Origin: Chitinophaga sp. YR573
GTDB lineage: Bacteria; Bacteroidota; Bacteroidia; Chitinophagales; Chitinophagaceae
Direction of reading: 5' to 3'
DNA length: 64,000 bases
Assembly: GCF_900110995.1 (NCBI RefSeq)
Contig: NZ_FOJF01000001.1
Span: forward strand, 2,063,199 to 2,127,198
Each line of letters begins with the position of its first letter. Position 1 is the stretch's first letter. Shown here piece by piece: positions 8,151-18,500 of the stretch. The position numbers were made by a program, and so were the translations under genes. The notes below the pieces were generated by a model. That model saw only the letters and a program-made list of their open reading frames with translations, searched no databases and was not told where the DNA came from.

Positions 8151-8796
8151 ATTGCTCAGGCTTGTTCTTTACAGTGGTTAACGCTCCTGTCGGACACTTA
8201 GCTGTCTGCTCCATAATTCTCTCTGAAGTAGCTCCCTGCATATTTACCCAGGGCTTCGCATTTATATCAAACACTTCCGGTAATCCATTCACACAACGTG
8301 CAGAGTGTTTACACAACTCCGGCTTCCATACTACCGTTACATCTCCATTGGTATAATTTATCTTCTTCTCAACATCTGCATTACTAAAAGTAAATGTCCT
8401 CACGGTAATCGGGTTTTCCAATATTTTAGATACCGGGCAGGATTCTGCAATCTGCGCCAACCGTTTACGTTGTTCTTCCGTTATCTCACTCAGGAATTTA
8501 ACATCACGATCGATGGTGGTCGATAATTTATCACCATCCTTTGTCTGGTACATATTCGCATTCACTTCGATGTTATCGATAGCCCATCCTTTACGGTCTA
8601 TATACATGCGTAATGTAACCAGTGTGCAGGATGCAAGCGCAGATAACAGCAACGTATACGGATCAGGACCTGAGTCCTGACCACCGGATTTAACCGGCTC
8701 GTCCGCTATAAATTTCCCATTACGCCAGGAAATAGTACACTGATATTTTTCCCGTCCGATAATACCGTGTACGGGATTTTCTAAAATATATTGCAT
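8149..8796 (-). CDS. OsmC-family peroxiredoxin-like protein fused to a divergent [4Fe-4S] ferredoxin-like domain
   Basis: Residues about 1-135 are an OsmC domain: GREKYQCTISWRNGKF, DPYTLLLSALASCTLVTLRMY with the first redox cysteine, and AESCPVSKIL with the second. OsmC proteins reduce organic hydroperoxides. Residues about 145-215 are a divergent mono-cluster domain (Fer4_19 type): CKHSARCVNGLPEVFD and then AKCPTGAL. The fusion suggests an iron-sulfur centre that feeds or senses the thiol site. The ATG at 8796 is preferred. A TTG at 8820 would overlap the stop of the GNAT gene by TTGA and allow coupled translation. It is the last gene of the GH39-GNAT-OsmC run. Confidence 0.88.
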   Translation of the reverse strand: MQYILENPVHGIIGREKYQCTISWRNGKFIADEPVKSGGQDSGPDPYTLLLSALASCTLVTLRMYIDRKGWAIDNIEVNANMYQTKDGDKLSTTIDRDVKFLSEITEEQRKRLAQIAESCPVSKILENPITVRTFTFSNADVEKKINYTNGDVTVVWKPELCKHSARCVNGLPEVFDINAKPWVNMQGATSERIMEQTAKCPTGALTTVKNKPEQ

Positions 8797-8816
8797 AACC
8801 TGTAAGTTACTATTTT

Positions 8817-9098
8817 TCAAAGCAGCACATCCCGGAACTCCGGTCTTTTATCAAAGATGGCTTTTGCAAAAGGACAAAGAGGAATGATCTTAATATTCTC
8901 TGTTCTTGCATAATCCACCAGTGCATGCAGTAACTGCACACCTACACCTTTACCACTAAGAGAAGCATCTACCTCTGTATGCGCAATAATCATTTTATCT
9001 TTGGAAGGCATCGTGTATTCCATCTCCGCAAGGATTTCCCCGTTTGCTTCCACATAAAACTTCCCGTTACCATCTGTTTCTTTCTGCTGAATAAGCAT
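8817..9098 (-). CDS. Small GNAT-type N-acetyltransferase (YidJ-like)
   Basis: The 93-aa protein has the short GNAT form: YVEANGEILAEMEYTM, IAHTEVDASLSGKGVGVQLL as the acetyl-CoA pyrophosphate loop (S-G-K-G-V-G), and IIPLCPFAKAIFDKRPEF at the end. Proteins of this class are stand-alone acetyltransferases of unknown substrate. Its start is 3 bp after the stop of the GH39 gene and its stop abuts the OsmC gene, so the three genes are probably one transcript; a functional link to the glycosidase is not obvious. Confidence 0.87.
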   Translation of the reverse strand: MLIQQKETDGNGKFYVEANGEILAEMEYTMPSKDKMIIAHTEVDASLSGKGVGVQLLHALVDYARTENIKIIPLCPFAKAIFDKRPEFRDVLL

Positions 9099-9101
9099 AT
9101 A

Positions 9102-10748
9102 CTACCAATCAAATTTAATGAACGATACGCCTTGTTTAGGCAAAGTTATCTTCGCTGAATAATTACTGTTAACCAGTTGTGTGTCTGCCAGCTTTTGTAA
9201 CTGACCAGATTTTTCTAATACGATAAACTGTGCTTTTGTAGGATGCAACGGAGAACCCATTTTCTTCCAGACAGTATACGCATTACTATGCTGATCATCT
9301 ATCCTGTAATGTGTCATCCTTACTTTCCCGGCAGGCAGTCCTTTTACTGTTACCAATATAGTTTGAGTAAGCCCTGCAGTATCTGCGTCATGATAATTCC
9401 AGATCATCACCGCTGCCGTCTTTTCTCCTTTTGAGGCGATAGCTCCAATATCAGAAGTAGCCCTTACACTGCTGTCCAGTATTGTTTGCAGGGGATACAT
9501 ATTGCTGGCAGTAACCGCCACCCGTTTTCCCTGCATCATGCCAAACATACGAAAAACATTCAGTACCGGCTTATCTATACCATTAGTGGCAAGGTCCCGG
9601 AACCCTGCAAAAATAGGCTGGTCTTCAAATTCAAATGACCAGCTTACTGCTCCTGTAAGAGGAGCGTTATATTTTTCTGCCAGCTCATATTTCCGTGCAA
9701 ACGAAGCCGCCGTATAACTTGAATACATTGTTCCATTCCTGTAGGCATTTTCAGGATTAGTACTCATACCACAGGCTGCACAGCCTTCAGGATCTGATTC
9801 ACCAATGATAATCGGAAGTTCTTTTAACTCAGGATAAGCACTGATGGTCTTCAGATTATTATCAATGTTCTTTAACTGGTTCCGCACATTCATCACTACA
9901 GATCCATTTACAATAGTGGGCGAACCTTTTGCATGAAAAAGCACCGCATCTAAAGGACTTCCCTTTTTGCCGGTAGCATAATTCGTTTCATATAAACAAT
10001 GTTTCAGGAAGGCATCCAGGAATTTCATGGCACCGCCGGTGCTGTTACATCCGCCTATTCTGGCAGTAGGTAACGCTCTTTTTAGTCCATCAGCTGCATA
10101 GTCATATAGTTTGAAGAAGTCCTGCTGACTACCTTTCCAGTAATAACCATCCGGTTCATTCCACACTTCCCAATACCAGCTTTCCACTTCTTTTGTCCCA
10201 TATCTGGCTACGCAATGTTTTACCCATTCATATACAAGGTTACCCCATTTGCTGTAATCTTTAGGCGGATAAGCCCAACCCGTGATAATTCTGTTGTAAG
10301 GTAATCCTGGTTGCCAGTCGTGTTTATAAGGCTGGGGATGCGTAGATAATGCCTCCGGCATGAAACCGATCTGAGCAAGGGGTTTCATCCCTCTCTTTAT
10401 GTAAGTATCAAAAATGCTGTCCACAATTCTCCAGCTATATACAGGATTACCATCAGCATCCTCTGTATAAACATTTGTAGAACCCCATTTAAGAGCGGCA
10501 ACACCATCTCCGCTGGTTAGTAGATTATGCGCCCGCACATATACCGGTACCGGGCTAAGGGCCGCAATTTCAGACAGCAGTTTTGTACCGTCTTTCATAT
10601 AGGTATAATTGGGTTCGTCGTATCCGAACCAGGCCCAGATAGGATTCATTACACCAACTTCTTTGGTAAGATCTACCTGAACCGACTGGCAATTGCCGTA
10701 TTTGATCAGCAACAGGGCAACAAGGAAAAGGAATGTGTTTTTCATCAT
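9102..10748 (-). CDS. GH39-like beta-xylosidase, secreted
   Basis: The 548-aa product starts with a signal peptide (MKNTFLFLVALLLIKYGNCQ after an extra Met). A TIM-barrel follows, with the clan GH-A acid/base motif WEVWNEPDG (Glu about 198) and the nucleophile strand IIIGESDPEG (Glu about 317). The spacing fits GH39, whose members act on xylosides or related glycans. A beta-sandwich tail (VRMTHYRIDDQHSNAYTVWKKMG) closes the protein and is also typical of GH39. ATG codons at 10748 and 10745 are equivalent. It heads the short minus-strand run GH39-GNAT-OsmC and fits the hemicellulose theme of the window (GH127, GH43, GH3). Confidence 0.87.
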   Translation of the reverse strand: MMKNTFLFLVALLLIKYGNCQSVQVDLTKEVGVMNPIWAWFGYDEPNYTYMKDGTKLLSEIAALSPVPVYVRAHNLLTSGDGVAALKWGSTNVYTEDADGNPVYSWRIVDSIFDTYIKRGMKPLAQIGFMPEALSTHPQPYKHDWQPGLPYNRIITGWAYPPKDYSKWGNLVYEWVKHCVARYGTKEVESWYWEVWNEPDGYYWKGSQQDFFKLYDYAADGLKRALPTARIGGCNSTGGAMKFLDAFLKHCLYETNYATGKKGSPLDAVLFHAKGSPTIVNGSVVMNVRNQLKNIDNNLKTISAYPELKELPIIIGESDPEGCAACGMSTNPENAYRNGTMYSSYTAASFARKYELAEKYNAPLTGAVSWSFEFEDQPIFAGFRDLATNGIDKPVLNVFRMFGMMQGKRVAVTASNMYPLQTILDSSVRATSDIGAIASKGEKTAAVMIWNYHDADTAGLTQTILVTVKGLPAGKVRMTHYRIDDQHSNAYTVWKKMGSPLHPTKAQFIVLEKSGQLQKLADTQLVNSNYSAKITLPKQGVSFIKFDW

Positions 10749-10826
10749 GGTGACTAAAAATAGCAAATCCGGTTCATTTTTTCATCTTTCATATATTTTC
10801 TGTTTCGTCGTATATTGCCGTACATT

Positions 10827-13800
10827 ATGAATGTTACAGGGGTTGAATTCTTCGATCAGTTAAGTGAATTACATTATCAGTCCACTACTATAAAAGATAA
10901 GTATCCGAAACTGCGTTCCTTACTTGAACGGGTTTGTAAGGATATGACAGCCGGAGATCCTATCCAGTTCTCGAATTTATTTTCGAGACTTAATTACGTT
11001 TGTAAAAAAACAAAACTTCCTTCCCGCAGAACATACCAGATCAATACTTTTCGTGTTAATGCGAATAATGTACTATACGCGCAGTTCGATCCTTCTGAAG
11101 AAGATTACCTGCATGACCTTAAAGCATTGTGTAATGTAGTCAGTCATTTTTATGATGTACCCATACCGGAATACATCGCGATCCTCTTACCGGAAATTGA
11201 TTTATATAAACCCGCTCAAAGGATCAAAGGAGAAAAACATGAACGGATAAGGGTAGATGTATTGTATGTAGATGATGAATACATTTATGCTTTTGCGGAG
11301 AAAATGCCTACAGAAGATCCTGTAAGGATTAAATACAATGAAGAGTTTGCCCCAACAGTAAATCGCTTATGGACAGATTGTCAGTTAAATTTAATAGATG
11401 TTACCATTGATGATCATGGGATTTTATTTCCTGATATGATCATCCTGGAACCTGATTATTTAATTGATATCAGCTCCCTGGCAGAATGTTTAAAAGAATA
11501 TGGCAGTCATCCGCTGAACTATGTACAAAGCAGGTTTGAAGCTACTAAGAATACCAGTCATATTCTGTTGGGTAATGCTGCCAATCTGTTCTTAGATGAA
11601 TTTGTGAATGAGAAACCTCATGAGCCGGTAGTATATAAAACCGCCATGAAAAAAGCATTTAAAACAGCACCACTGGAATTTGCTACTTGCGCAGATCTCA
11701 ACAGCAAAGAAAAAGTATTTACCTTTTTTGAAAGCACTGTTGAGCAGTTTAACAATATCCGGAAAGTAGTAAATAATGTATTTCCTTCAAGAGGGATAGA
11801 CAGGGAATATGGGATCCTGGAACCAGCGTTTATGTGTGAACACCTGGGAGTACAAGGGAGATTGGATTATCTGCAATTGAATACAGATAAACAGTTCGTG
11901 ATAGAATTAAAATCGGGGAAGGCTCCTTCTCCTGATACCAACTTTGAATTAATAGGAAAGAATCATAAAGCACAGGCGTTCCTCTATCAGATCATTATTC
12001 AGAAAATATTAGGTGTATCATTTAAGAAATTAGATACCCTCATTTTTTATTCTAAATATGCGGATGAACAGGCTAACCTAAGACTCTCACAACCTTTTAT
12101 GGCAGTGATCAAAGAGATTCTTAATATCCGTAACCTGATTGTTGCTGATGAAAGAACGATTGCAGCAGATCATACAGGCAATGTTACCAAAATACAGATA
12201 GATGAGATTTCTCCGGAAACACTGATCACCAATAATCAGCTGAATGAAAATTTCCTTAACAGGTTCATTGTTCCGCAGATCAATCATTTTAAATCTTTTT
12301 TCAACAATTCATCTTTAACTGAGTCTGCTTATTTCCATAGCTTCTACACCTTCGTTACAAGGGAACATTATATCTCAAAAACTGGCGGAGCCGATTATGA
12401 AGGCAGCAAAGGTATTTCTTCTTTATGGTTGTCTACATTAGACGAGAAAATGGAATCGGGAGAGATATTAACGGATCTCACTATTCTTGAAAATAACACA
12501 GAAAAGATTCCATCTACGGTAACATTGACCATCCCCGCTTATGATGATAATTTCCTGCCCAACTTTCGTCAGGGAGATATCGTTATTCTTTATCAGCGGA
12601 ATAATCAGGAAGATAATGTTACCAACAAGCAAATCTTCAAAGGCGCTATTGAATCCTTGCATCATGATGAGATTACTATACGGTTGCGGCAGCAACAGCG
12701 TAATCAATCAGTATTGCCTGTTGACAGTAAATATGCAGTAGAGCATGATTTTCTGGACTCTGCTTATAGTATTATGTACAGAGGGCTATATGCATTCTTA
12801 CAGGCTAATGCCGATCGTAAAACGTTATTGTTGAACCAGCGCCCACCTATGTTACATGCAGGAGATCTTCCCGCTGTAGCTACCAGGCATTCTGCTGAAG
12901 TAGATGATATTGTACGTAAAGCAAAACATGCACGTGATTACTTCCTGTTGGTAGGCCCGCCGGGAACAGGCAAAACATCTATTGCATTAAAGGAGATGGT
13001 AAAGGAGTTTTATAAGATGGGTTGTTCTATACTCCTGTTATCTTATACAAACAGGGCAGTAGATGAAATCTGTGATTCACTGGATACAATAGAAGATGCA
13101 CCTGCTTATATACGTATTGGCTCCTCACTCTCCTGCGATCCTAAACACCGGGATCGTCTGCTGGATAAAGCCATTGCAGACTGCGATTCCAGAGAGTTGG
13201 TAAAACTGCGTGTGCAGCAGTACCGGATCTTTGTAGGAACAGTAGCAGCCGTTTCCGGCAGGATGGAACTGTTCCGTATCAAACATTTTCAGGTAGCAAT
13301 TATTGATGAGGCTTCGCAGATATTAGAGCCGCATCTGTTAGGTATCCTCTCAGCCAAAAACGGGAAAGGCACAAATGCAATTGATAAATTCATTCTGATA
13401 GGAGATCATAAACAACTGCCGGCAGTCGTATTACAGAAGCCGGTAGAATCACAGGTGAATGATCCCCGCTTACATGCAATGGGCTTATACGACAGGCGTA
13501 ATTCTCTCTTCGAAAGGTTATTCAGTCTGCATAAAGGTGATAAGAATTCACCCTTCTGGGGCATGTTACATAAGCAGGGGCGTATGCATCCTGATATTGC
13601 ATTATTCCCTAATTATGCATTTTATAACGGAGAGCTGAAAGAAGTTCCCTGTGCACATCAGAAAGCCCCTCTTGAGTTTAAGCAATATGGTACCGATGCT
13701 ATCCAAACGTTGATTGCTACTAAACGTCTTGCTTTTATTCCTTCGGAAAGGAACACCAATGAGAAGACGAATAAGACGAATTCTCATGAAGCAGTTATTA

Positions 13801-15008
13801 CTGCTATGTTGCTTAAAAACATCTATGCATTATATCAATTAAATGGATTAGTATTTTCTCCCGAAGAAAGTGTAGGCATTATTACGCCTTACAGAAGTCA
13901 GATTGCATTAATAAGGAGAGAGATTATTAAACTGGGTATTCCGGTATTGAATCAATTAACAATTGATACGGTAGAACGTTTCCAGGGTTCACAACGGGAT
14001 ATCATCATTTATTCTTTTAGTGTAAACCAGTTTTATCAGATAGATTTCCTTTCCAATAATATGGAAGAAAACGGGATGCTGGTAGATCGTAAACTGAATG
14101 TAGCAATTACAAGGGCGAAGAAACAACTCTTCATTACCGGTAATCCTGCTATCCTTTCTAATAATATTACCTATTTCAGGTTAATAGAATTCATCCGTTC
14201 AAAAGGTGGGTATTTATCCGTTCGTCCTTCTCAATTCATTTCAGGAAAGTTTGCAGCGGAGAAGCCGGTTGGTGTGGATACTCCTGATGAAACATTCACT
14301 GCTGTATTTAATAATTTAGTAGTAGCACCCATTAAAAATCATCCGGCCACAAAACCTCCCTCACTCATTTATGGCAATGATCACGACTATAATAAATTAT
14401 GCGTAATAGAATACGGCAGGACTAACTTCGATTTACAAACAAAGTATAGCTCTCAGGAAAAGGTAGATCTGTATTGTTACTACAACATGCGCCAGCAGTA
14501 TTGCGCTGTGATGGAATCGTTCACTTCTTCTTTTGATTTCTTTACAACAGTATTCTCCGACACCAGCAACAGGATCTCTTTTATAGACCTGGGTTGTGGG
14601 CCTTTAACATCAGGATTTGCCTTCAACAAAACCTTTTCATCTGCAAACAGATTCCATTTCCATTACATTGGTATAGACATTTCTGTTGCCATGTTATCCA
14701 AAGCCAGAGAATTTACCAACAGTGGATTATTTGATAAAGACACCACATTTCTCTTAAAACATTCTTTAGAAGATATATCTACCGATTACTGGGATAGTAC
14801 ATTTTGTTTCCCTAACACAGTAGTGCTGAACTTCTCTCATCAGTTTGCCAACATAGGTAAAGAAGATGTAGAGAAACTGGCAACAGGAGTAAATAATCTC
14901 TTAGATAAGTATCCTTTAAACAAATACATCATCGCAGCTACAGACAGAAAGAACCGCATGTATCACATTTTCCGAAGACTGGTTCCCAGATTAAATGATC
15001 AGGACTGA
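10827..15008 (+). CDS. PD-(D/E)XK nuclease - SF1 helicase - SAM methyltransferase fusion
   Basis: The 1393-aa protein joins three recognisable modules after an unassigned N-terminus (about 1-300). At about 343-400 is a Cas4/Dna2-like nuclease core: GRLDYL, then VIELKSGKAP (E-x-K) and HKAQAFLYQ. At about 700-1110 is an Upf1/Dna2-type helicase: GPPGTGKTS (Walker A), IIDEASQ (Walker B), GDHKQLPAV, TPYRSQ, DTVERFQGSQRD and NVAITRAKKQ. At about 1250-1393 is a Rossmann methyltransferase: FIDLGCGPL and YIGIDIS. It lacks D/NPPY, reading VVLNFSHQF instead, so base N-methylation is unlikely. ATG 10827 is used; an in-frame TTG lies 12 nt upstream. Its 3' end overlaps the convergent membrane-protein gene by 10 nt. 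Confidence 0.88.
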   Translation: MNVTGVEFFDQLSELHYQSTTIKDKYPKLRSLLERVCKDMTAGDPIQFSNLFSRLNYVCKKTKLPSRRTYQINTFRVNANNVLYAQFDPSEEDYLHDLKALCNVVSHFYDVPIPEYIAILLPEIDLYKPAQRIKGEKHERIRVDVLYVDDEYIYAFAEKMPTEDPVRIKYNEEFAPTVNRLWTDCQLNLIDVTIDDHGILFPDMIILEPDYLIDISSLAECLKEYGSHPLNYVQSRFEATKNTSHILLGNAANLFLDEFVNEKPHEPVVYKTAMKKAFKTAPLEFATCADLNSKEKVFTFFESTVEQFNNIRKVVNNVFPSRGIDREYGILEPAFMCEHLGVQGRLDYLQLNTDKQFVIELKSGKAPSPDTNFELIGKNHKAQAFLYQIIIQKILGVSFKKLDTLIFYSKYADEQANLRLSQPFMAVIKEILNIRNLIVADERTIAADHTGNVTKIQIDEISPETLITNNQLNENFLNRFIVPQINHFKSFFNNSSLTESAYFHSFYTFVTREHYISKTGGADYEGSKGISSLWLSTLDEKMESGEILTDLTILENNTEKIPSTVTLTIPAYDDNFLPNFRQGDIVILYQRNNQEDNVTNKQIFKGAIESLHHDEITIRLRQQQRNQSVLPVDSKYAVEHDFLDSAYSIMYRGLYAFLQANADRKTLLLNQRPPMLHAGDLPAVATRHSAEVDDIVRKAKHARDYFLLVGPPGTGKTSIALKEMVKEFYKMGCSILLLSYTNRAVDEICDSLDTIEDAPAYIRIGSSLSCDPKHRDRLLDKAIADCDSRELVKLRVQQYRIFVGTVAAVSGRMELFRIKHFQVAIIDEASQILEPHLLGILSAKNGKGTNAIDKFILIGDHKQLPAVVLQKPVESQVNDPRLHAMGLYDRRNSLFERLFSLHKGDKNSPFWGMLHKQGRMHPDIALFPNYAFYNGELKEVPCAHQKAPLEFKQYGTDAIQTLIATKRLAFIPSERNTNEKTNKTNSHEAVITAMLLKNIYALYQLNGLVFSPEESVGIITPYRSQIALIRREIIKLGIPVLNQLTIDTVERFQGSQRDIIIYSFSVNQFYQIDFLSNNMEENGMLVDRKLNVAITRAKKQLFITGNPAILSNNITYFRLIEFIRSKGGYLSVRPSQFISGKFAAEKPVGVDTPDETFTAVFNNLVVAPIKNHPATKPPSLIYGNDHDYNKLCVIEYGRTNFDLQTKYSSQEKVDLYCYYNMRQQYCAVMESFTSSFDFFTTVFSDTSNRISFIDLGCGPLTSGFAFNKTFSSANRFHFHYIGIDISVAMLSKAREFTNSGLFDKDTTFLLKHSLEDISTDYWDSTFCFPNTVVLNFSHQFANIGKEDVEKLATGVNNLLDKYPLNKYIIAATDRKNRMYHIFRRLVPRLNDQD

Positions 15009-15481
15009 GCTTCTTTTCCCTGAAGAAGGCTCAATAGAAACTCCTTTGATCTTTTTAATTCCTTTCCAAGCCCTACAAATAAAACTGCATAAGAAAATAC
15101 GATCCATAACAGCGTTATTAAAGCTATCCGCATAATTTTAGCTGGTTCCGGATGTGAAAAACCTCCAAAGAAATTTGAAAGTATAATGGGGAATACAACT
15201 ATCTGAATTAAAAACATGCCTAAACGAGGAGCAATCTCTATCGAAACAGTGCTTCCATTATTAGTAGCATTAACTATTCCATTGAGCATATAAGAAGTCT
15301 CTCTGGCACTGGTAATTCTTCTTATCTCAAATTTATCACCCTCGATAGTCCCATAATAAGACCCATAACAAGACGGGGAGTCTCTGTTCTGAGCTAAATA
15401 GTCTCTGAGCTTTGCTGATAATTCTTCCCTGGATAAACTACTCGTAAACGAATATTGCTTATAAAGTGTTGGAATTTTCAT
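14999..15481 (-). CDS. Two-helix membrane protein of unknown function, last gene of CHAT-SNF2 operon
   Basis: The 160-aa protein has a soluble N-terminal part (YKQYSFTSSLSREELSAKLRDYL, then a beta-rich stretch with RRITSARETSYML) and two membrane helices, about 88-107 (GMFLIQIVVFPIILSNFFGG) and about 116-138 (IMRIALITLLWIVFSYAVLF), followed by a charged tail. I do not recognise a family. The start at 15481 is ATG; the longer frame to 15499 adds 6 unlikely residues. It lies 26 bp downstream of the SNF2 helicase gene on the same strand and its stop overlaps the end of the convergent helicase-nuclease gene. It could be the membrane partner of the operon, but that rests only on position. Confidence 0.75.
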   Translation of the reverse strand: MKIPTLYKQYSFTSSLSREELSAKLRDYLAQNRDSPSCYGSYYGTIEGDKFEIRRITSARETSYMLNGIVNATNNGSTVSIEIAPRLGMFLIQIVVFPIILSNFFGGFSHPEPAKIMRIALITLLWIVFSYAVLFVGLGKELKRSKEFLLSLLQGKEAQS

Positions 15482-15507
15482 AGAGATAAAATATCCCATA
15501 AAGATAA

Positions 15508-18500
15508 TTAACCTTGTGTAATTAACTTCATCAATTCTTCTGTTGATAGTCTTCCGGCCTGATCAGTTCCCTGCAATAACTGATCTGCCAGATCCCGTTT
15601 GTTATGATGTAATGCGATGATCTTTTCTTCTATCGTATGTTTTGTTACCAACCGGTAAATAGTCACCGGCTTTGTTTGTCCTATACGGTGCGCACGGTCA
15701 GAAGCCTGCTCTTCAATGGCAGGATTCCACCAGGGATCCAGGTGAATAACATAATCTGCGGCAGTAAGGTTAAGACCCAGACCACCGGCTTTCAGGCTTA
15801 TCAAGAAGAGGTCCGCAGTTCCGGACTGGAACTGTTTTACTAATGTTTCTCTTACAGGGATGGGCGTAGAACCATCAAGATATAAATAAGAGATGCCCAG
15901 GTTATCTAAAGCACGTTTAACCAATTCCAGGTGTTTTACAAACTGGCTGAATACTAAGGCACGATGGTTATTAGAGATCAACTCCGTAGCTATTTCCAGG
16001 AATACAGATAGTTTGGAAGAGGGAATGTTGATAGAACTATCTATCATCTGCACATTACAAGCAGCCATTCGTAACTTGCCAATTTCCGTCAATGCATTCA
16101 GATGCTGACGTCCATGAACATTGCCATACTTCTTCAGATTCTCCACCGCCTTCAAACGCAACGCTTCATAAAAGGCTACTTCATCCGGAGATAAATCCAC
16201 CATCTTCACAATCTCCGTTTTAGCTGGTAATTCATCTAATACACCGGCTTTAGTCCTGCGTAACATAAAAGGCGAAATCAACTTCCGCAGATGTTTCTTT
16301 ACCGTACTATCAGGATTATATACTACAGGTGTGGCAAAGTTTTTATTGAAATCATACAGGCTGCCTAATAAACCCGGATTGATAAAATTGAACAGGTTCC
16401 AGATTTCATTGAGATGATTCTGTATAGGTGTACCAGTTAAAATTAGTTTAAAGCCGGCAGACAAAGACATGGCAGCCTTCGATGTTTTAGTCTGGAAGTT
16501 TTTGATAGTATGCGCTTCATCCAGCACCACCGTACACCAGTCAACAGCAGCAAAGATTTTCTCTTCCGACTGTAATACACCATAAGTAGTAATCACCACA
16601 TCATAAGCCAGACTAGCTTTTAAGATCTCTTCCCGGTCACCGTTATTTAAGAATACAGGCCGCAGGGAAGGAGCAAATTTATTGATCTCATTTGTCCAGT
16701 TAGGTAATACTGAAGCCGGACAAACCACCAGTGCAGGCCCCTGACTGGCACGGTATAATAAAATAGCAATCGCCTGTATCGTTTTACCCAGCCCCATATC
16801 ATCTGCCAGGCAAGCACCAGCTCCCCAGGATGCTAAACGCGCCATCCAACGGAAGCCCTCTTCCTGGTAAGGACGTAAGGTGGTTTGCAAAGTAACCGGT
16901 ACTTCAGGAACCAAAGAAGCAGACGCTTCCCATTGCTGTCTATTGGCTTTCCATACAACATCCGTCTCTGCACTGCCCGCTGTTTCCAGCAACTCGTCCA
17001 GCATATGTGCACTCAGCTCCTGCACCTTAATAGTGTCTTTCTCTTCAAGCGCAATACTGGCCAACTCACTAAGATGTTTGTATAATTTATTGGTCAGCGC
17101 CAGGAAATCTCCATTACGCAAAGCAATGAAACGGCTTTTACTGAGTTTGGTAGCATCCAGTAATTCTTTCAGCGATAGTACCGTATTCTCATCTGCCTTT
17201 AACTCACCATTAAATTCAAACCAACGCCCATTTGCTTTTTTTACAGTCACCCGCAGATTGGACGCACTCACCTGTGTGCGGATCTTAAACCGTTCTCCTT
17301 CCAGCCACTCTGCCACTGCAATTTCCGGATTACGTTGTATAATTTCCAGTAGTTGTAAACAATCCAGCGGGTCTTCAAAGATGATAGTATCATCATCTAT
17401 TTCCTGCACGATCGCCTGCTGTATATACGCCAGCAAGATGCCCATATTTCCTCTCTCCGCATCCAGGTCCCGGATCGCCTGACAACGCTCTCCGTTCATC
17501 ATCCCTATAATAATCTTCGCTCCTTCCCCTGGTTTGCAATAAGGAGGATCACTCACAAACGGCTTCACAAAAAAGCTCGCTTTCAATGCATCTCCTATAG
17601 GTAACAATTGCACACGGATACGTGCATCTCCCTCTTTCTTCTTTATATCAGTCGCTGCTTCATCCAGGTTAGAATGCACGGTAATATGTGTACCAATGTT
17701 ACGCAATGCCTGTAATAACTTCTCCTTGCCATCAGCAGGAATGACATCTATCTGTTTTAATGTCTGTAATAAACTACGCTGCTGCGGAGTGAGTTTCACT
17801 ACCTTCAACCGGTTCATCGTCTCTTTCACAATAACAGTATCTCCCGTAGCATCCGCAACGTTGCTGCTGAAAGTAAATCCTTTACCTGTTTTATTTACAA
17901 AGAGTTCCGGCCCTCCTTTTACGATCTCTACAGACACCGTCGGCTGATCCTTCAGGAATAAAAAAGGATGACCAGCAATCTCCTGCCATACCTTTTCTTC
18001 AAAAATATAAGATTCACCACCATAGGTATAATGCGTTTCTTTCATCACCGTAGCTCCTATCCTGAAATCCTGATCCGTCATGCCTTCTACCTTTCCATCT
18101 TTCAATCTCTTCAATTCCACACTTCTGCCTTTACTCCATTCTCCACCCAGGTTCGTTTGTAAAACAGGCTGTATCCCATAGCTGTAAAAATCTATCAGGT
18201 AAATAAGCCTCGACTCAAGTACTACTTTTTCTTTCTTATTATTCTCATTAGTGATTAACAATGTATTTAACAACCTTTCCCAGTCGGGTACTTTTTGCAA
18301 TAAAGAAAGTGCTGGCTGTTTCCCTATAAAAGTCTCCAGTTCACTAAACTCCACTGCATGCCCCTGATATCCTTCCTCTCTAAAAAGATACAGGTATTCA
18401 TAGGTCAATAATCTGTATTGATATTCTATCCCCCTGTTTACAATCATTTTCATGATAGGCTGATAGGTCTTCAGCAATTTACTTTTGGGATGAAAAAGTT

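Noticed and set aside
14585-15008. DNA adenine or cytosine methyltransferase (restriction-modification)
   Set aside because: No D/NPPY, PCQ or target-recognition region was found in the C-terminal domain, so a classical R-M enzyme is not supported.
16880-17482. 200-codon plus-strand frame opposite the SNF2 gene
   Set aside because: The translation is Ser/Leu-rich without domain signs, and the minus strand here encodes clear SNF2 protein sequence.
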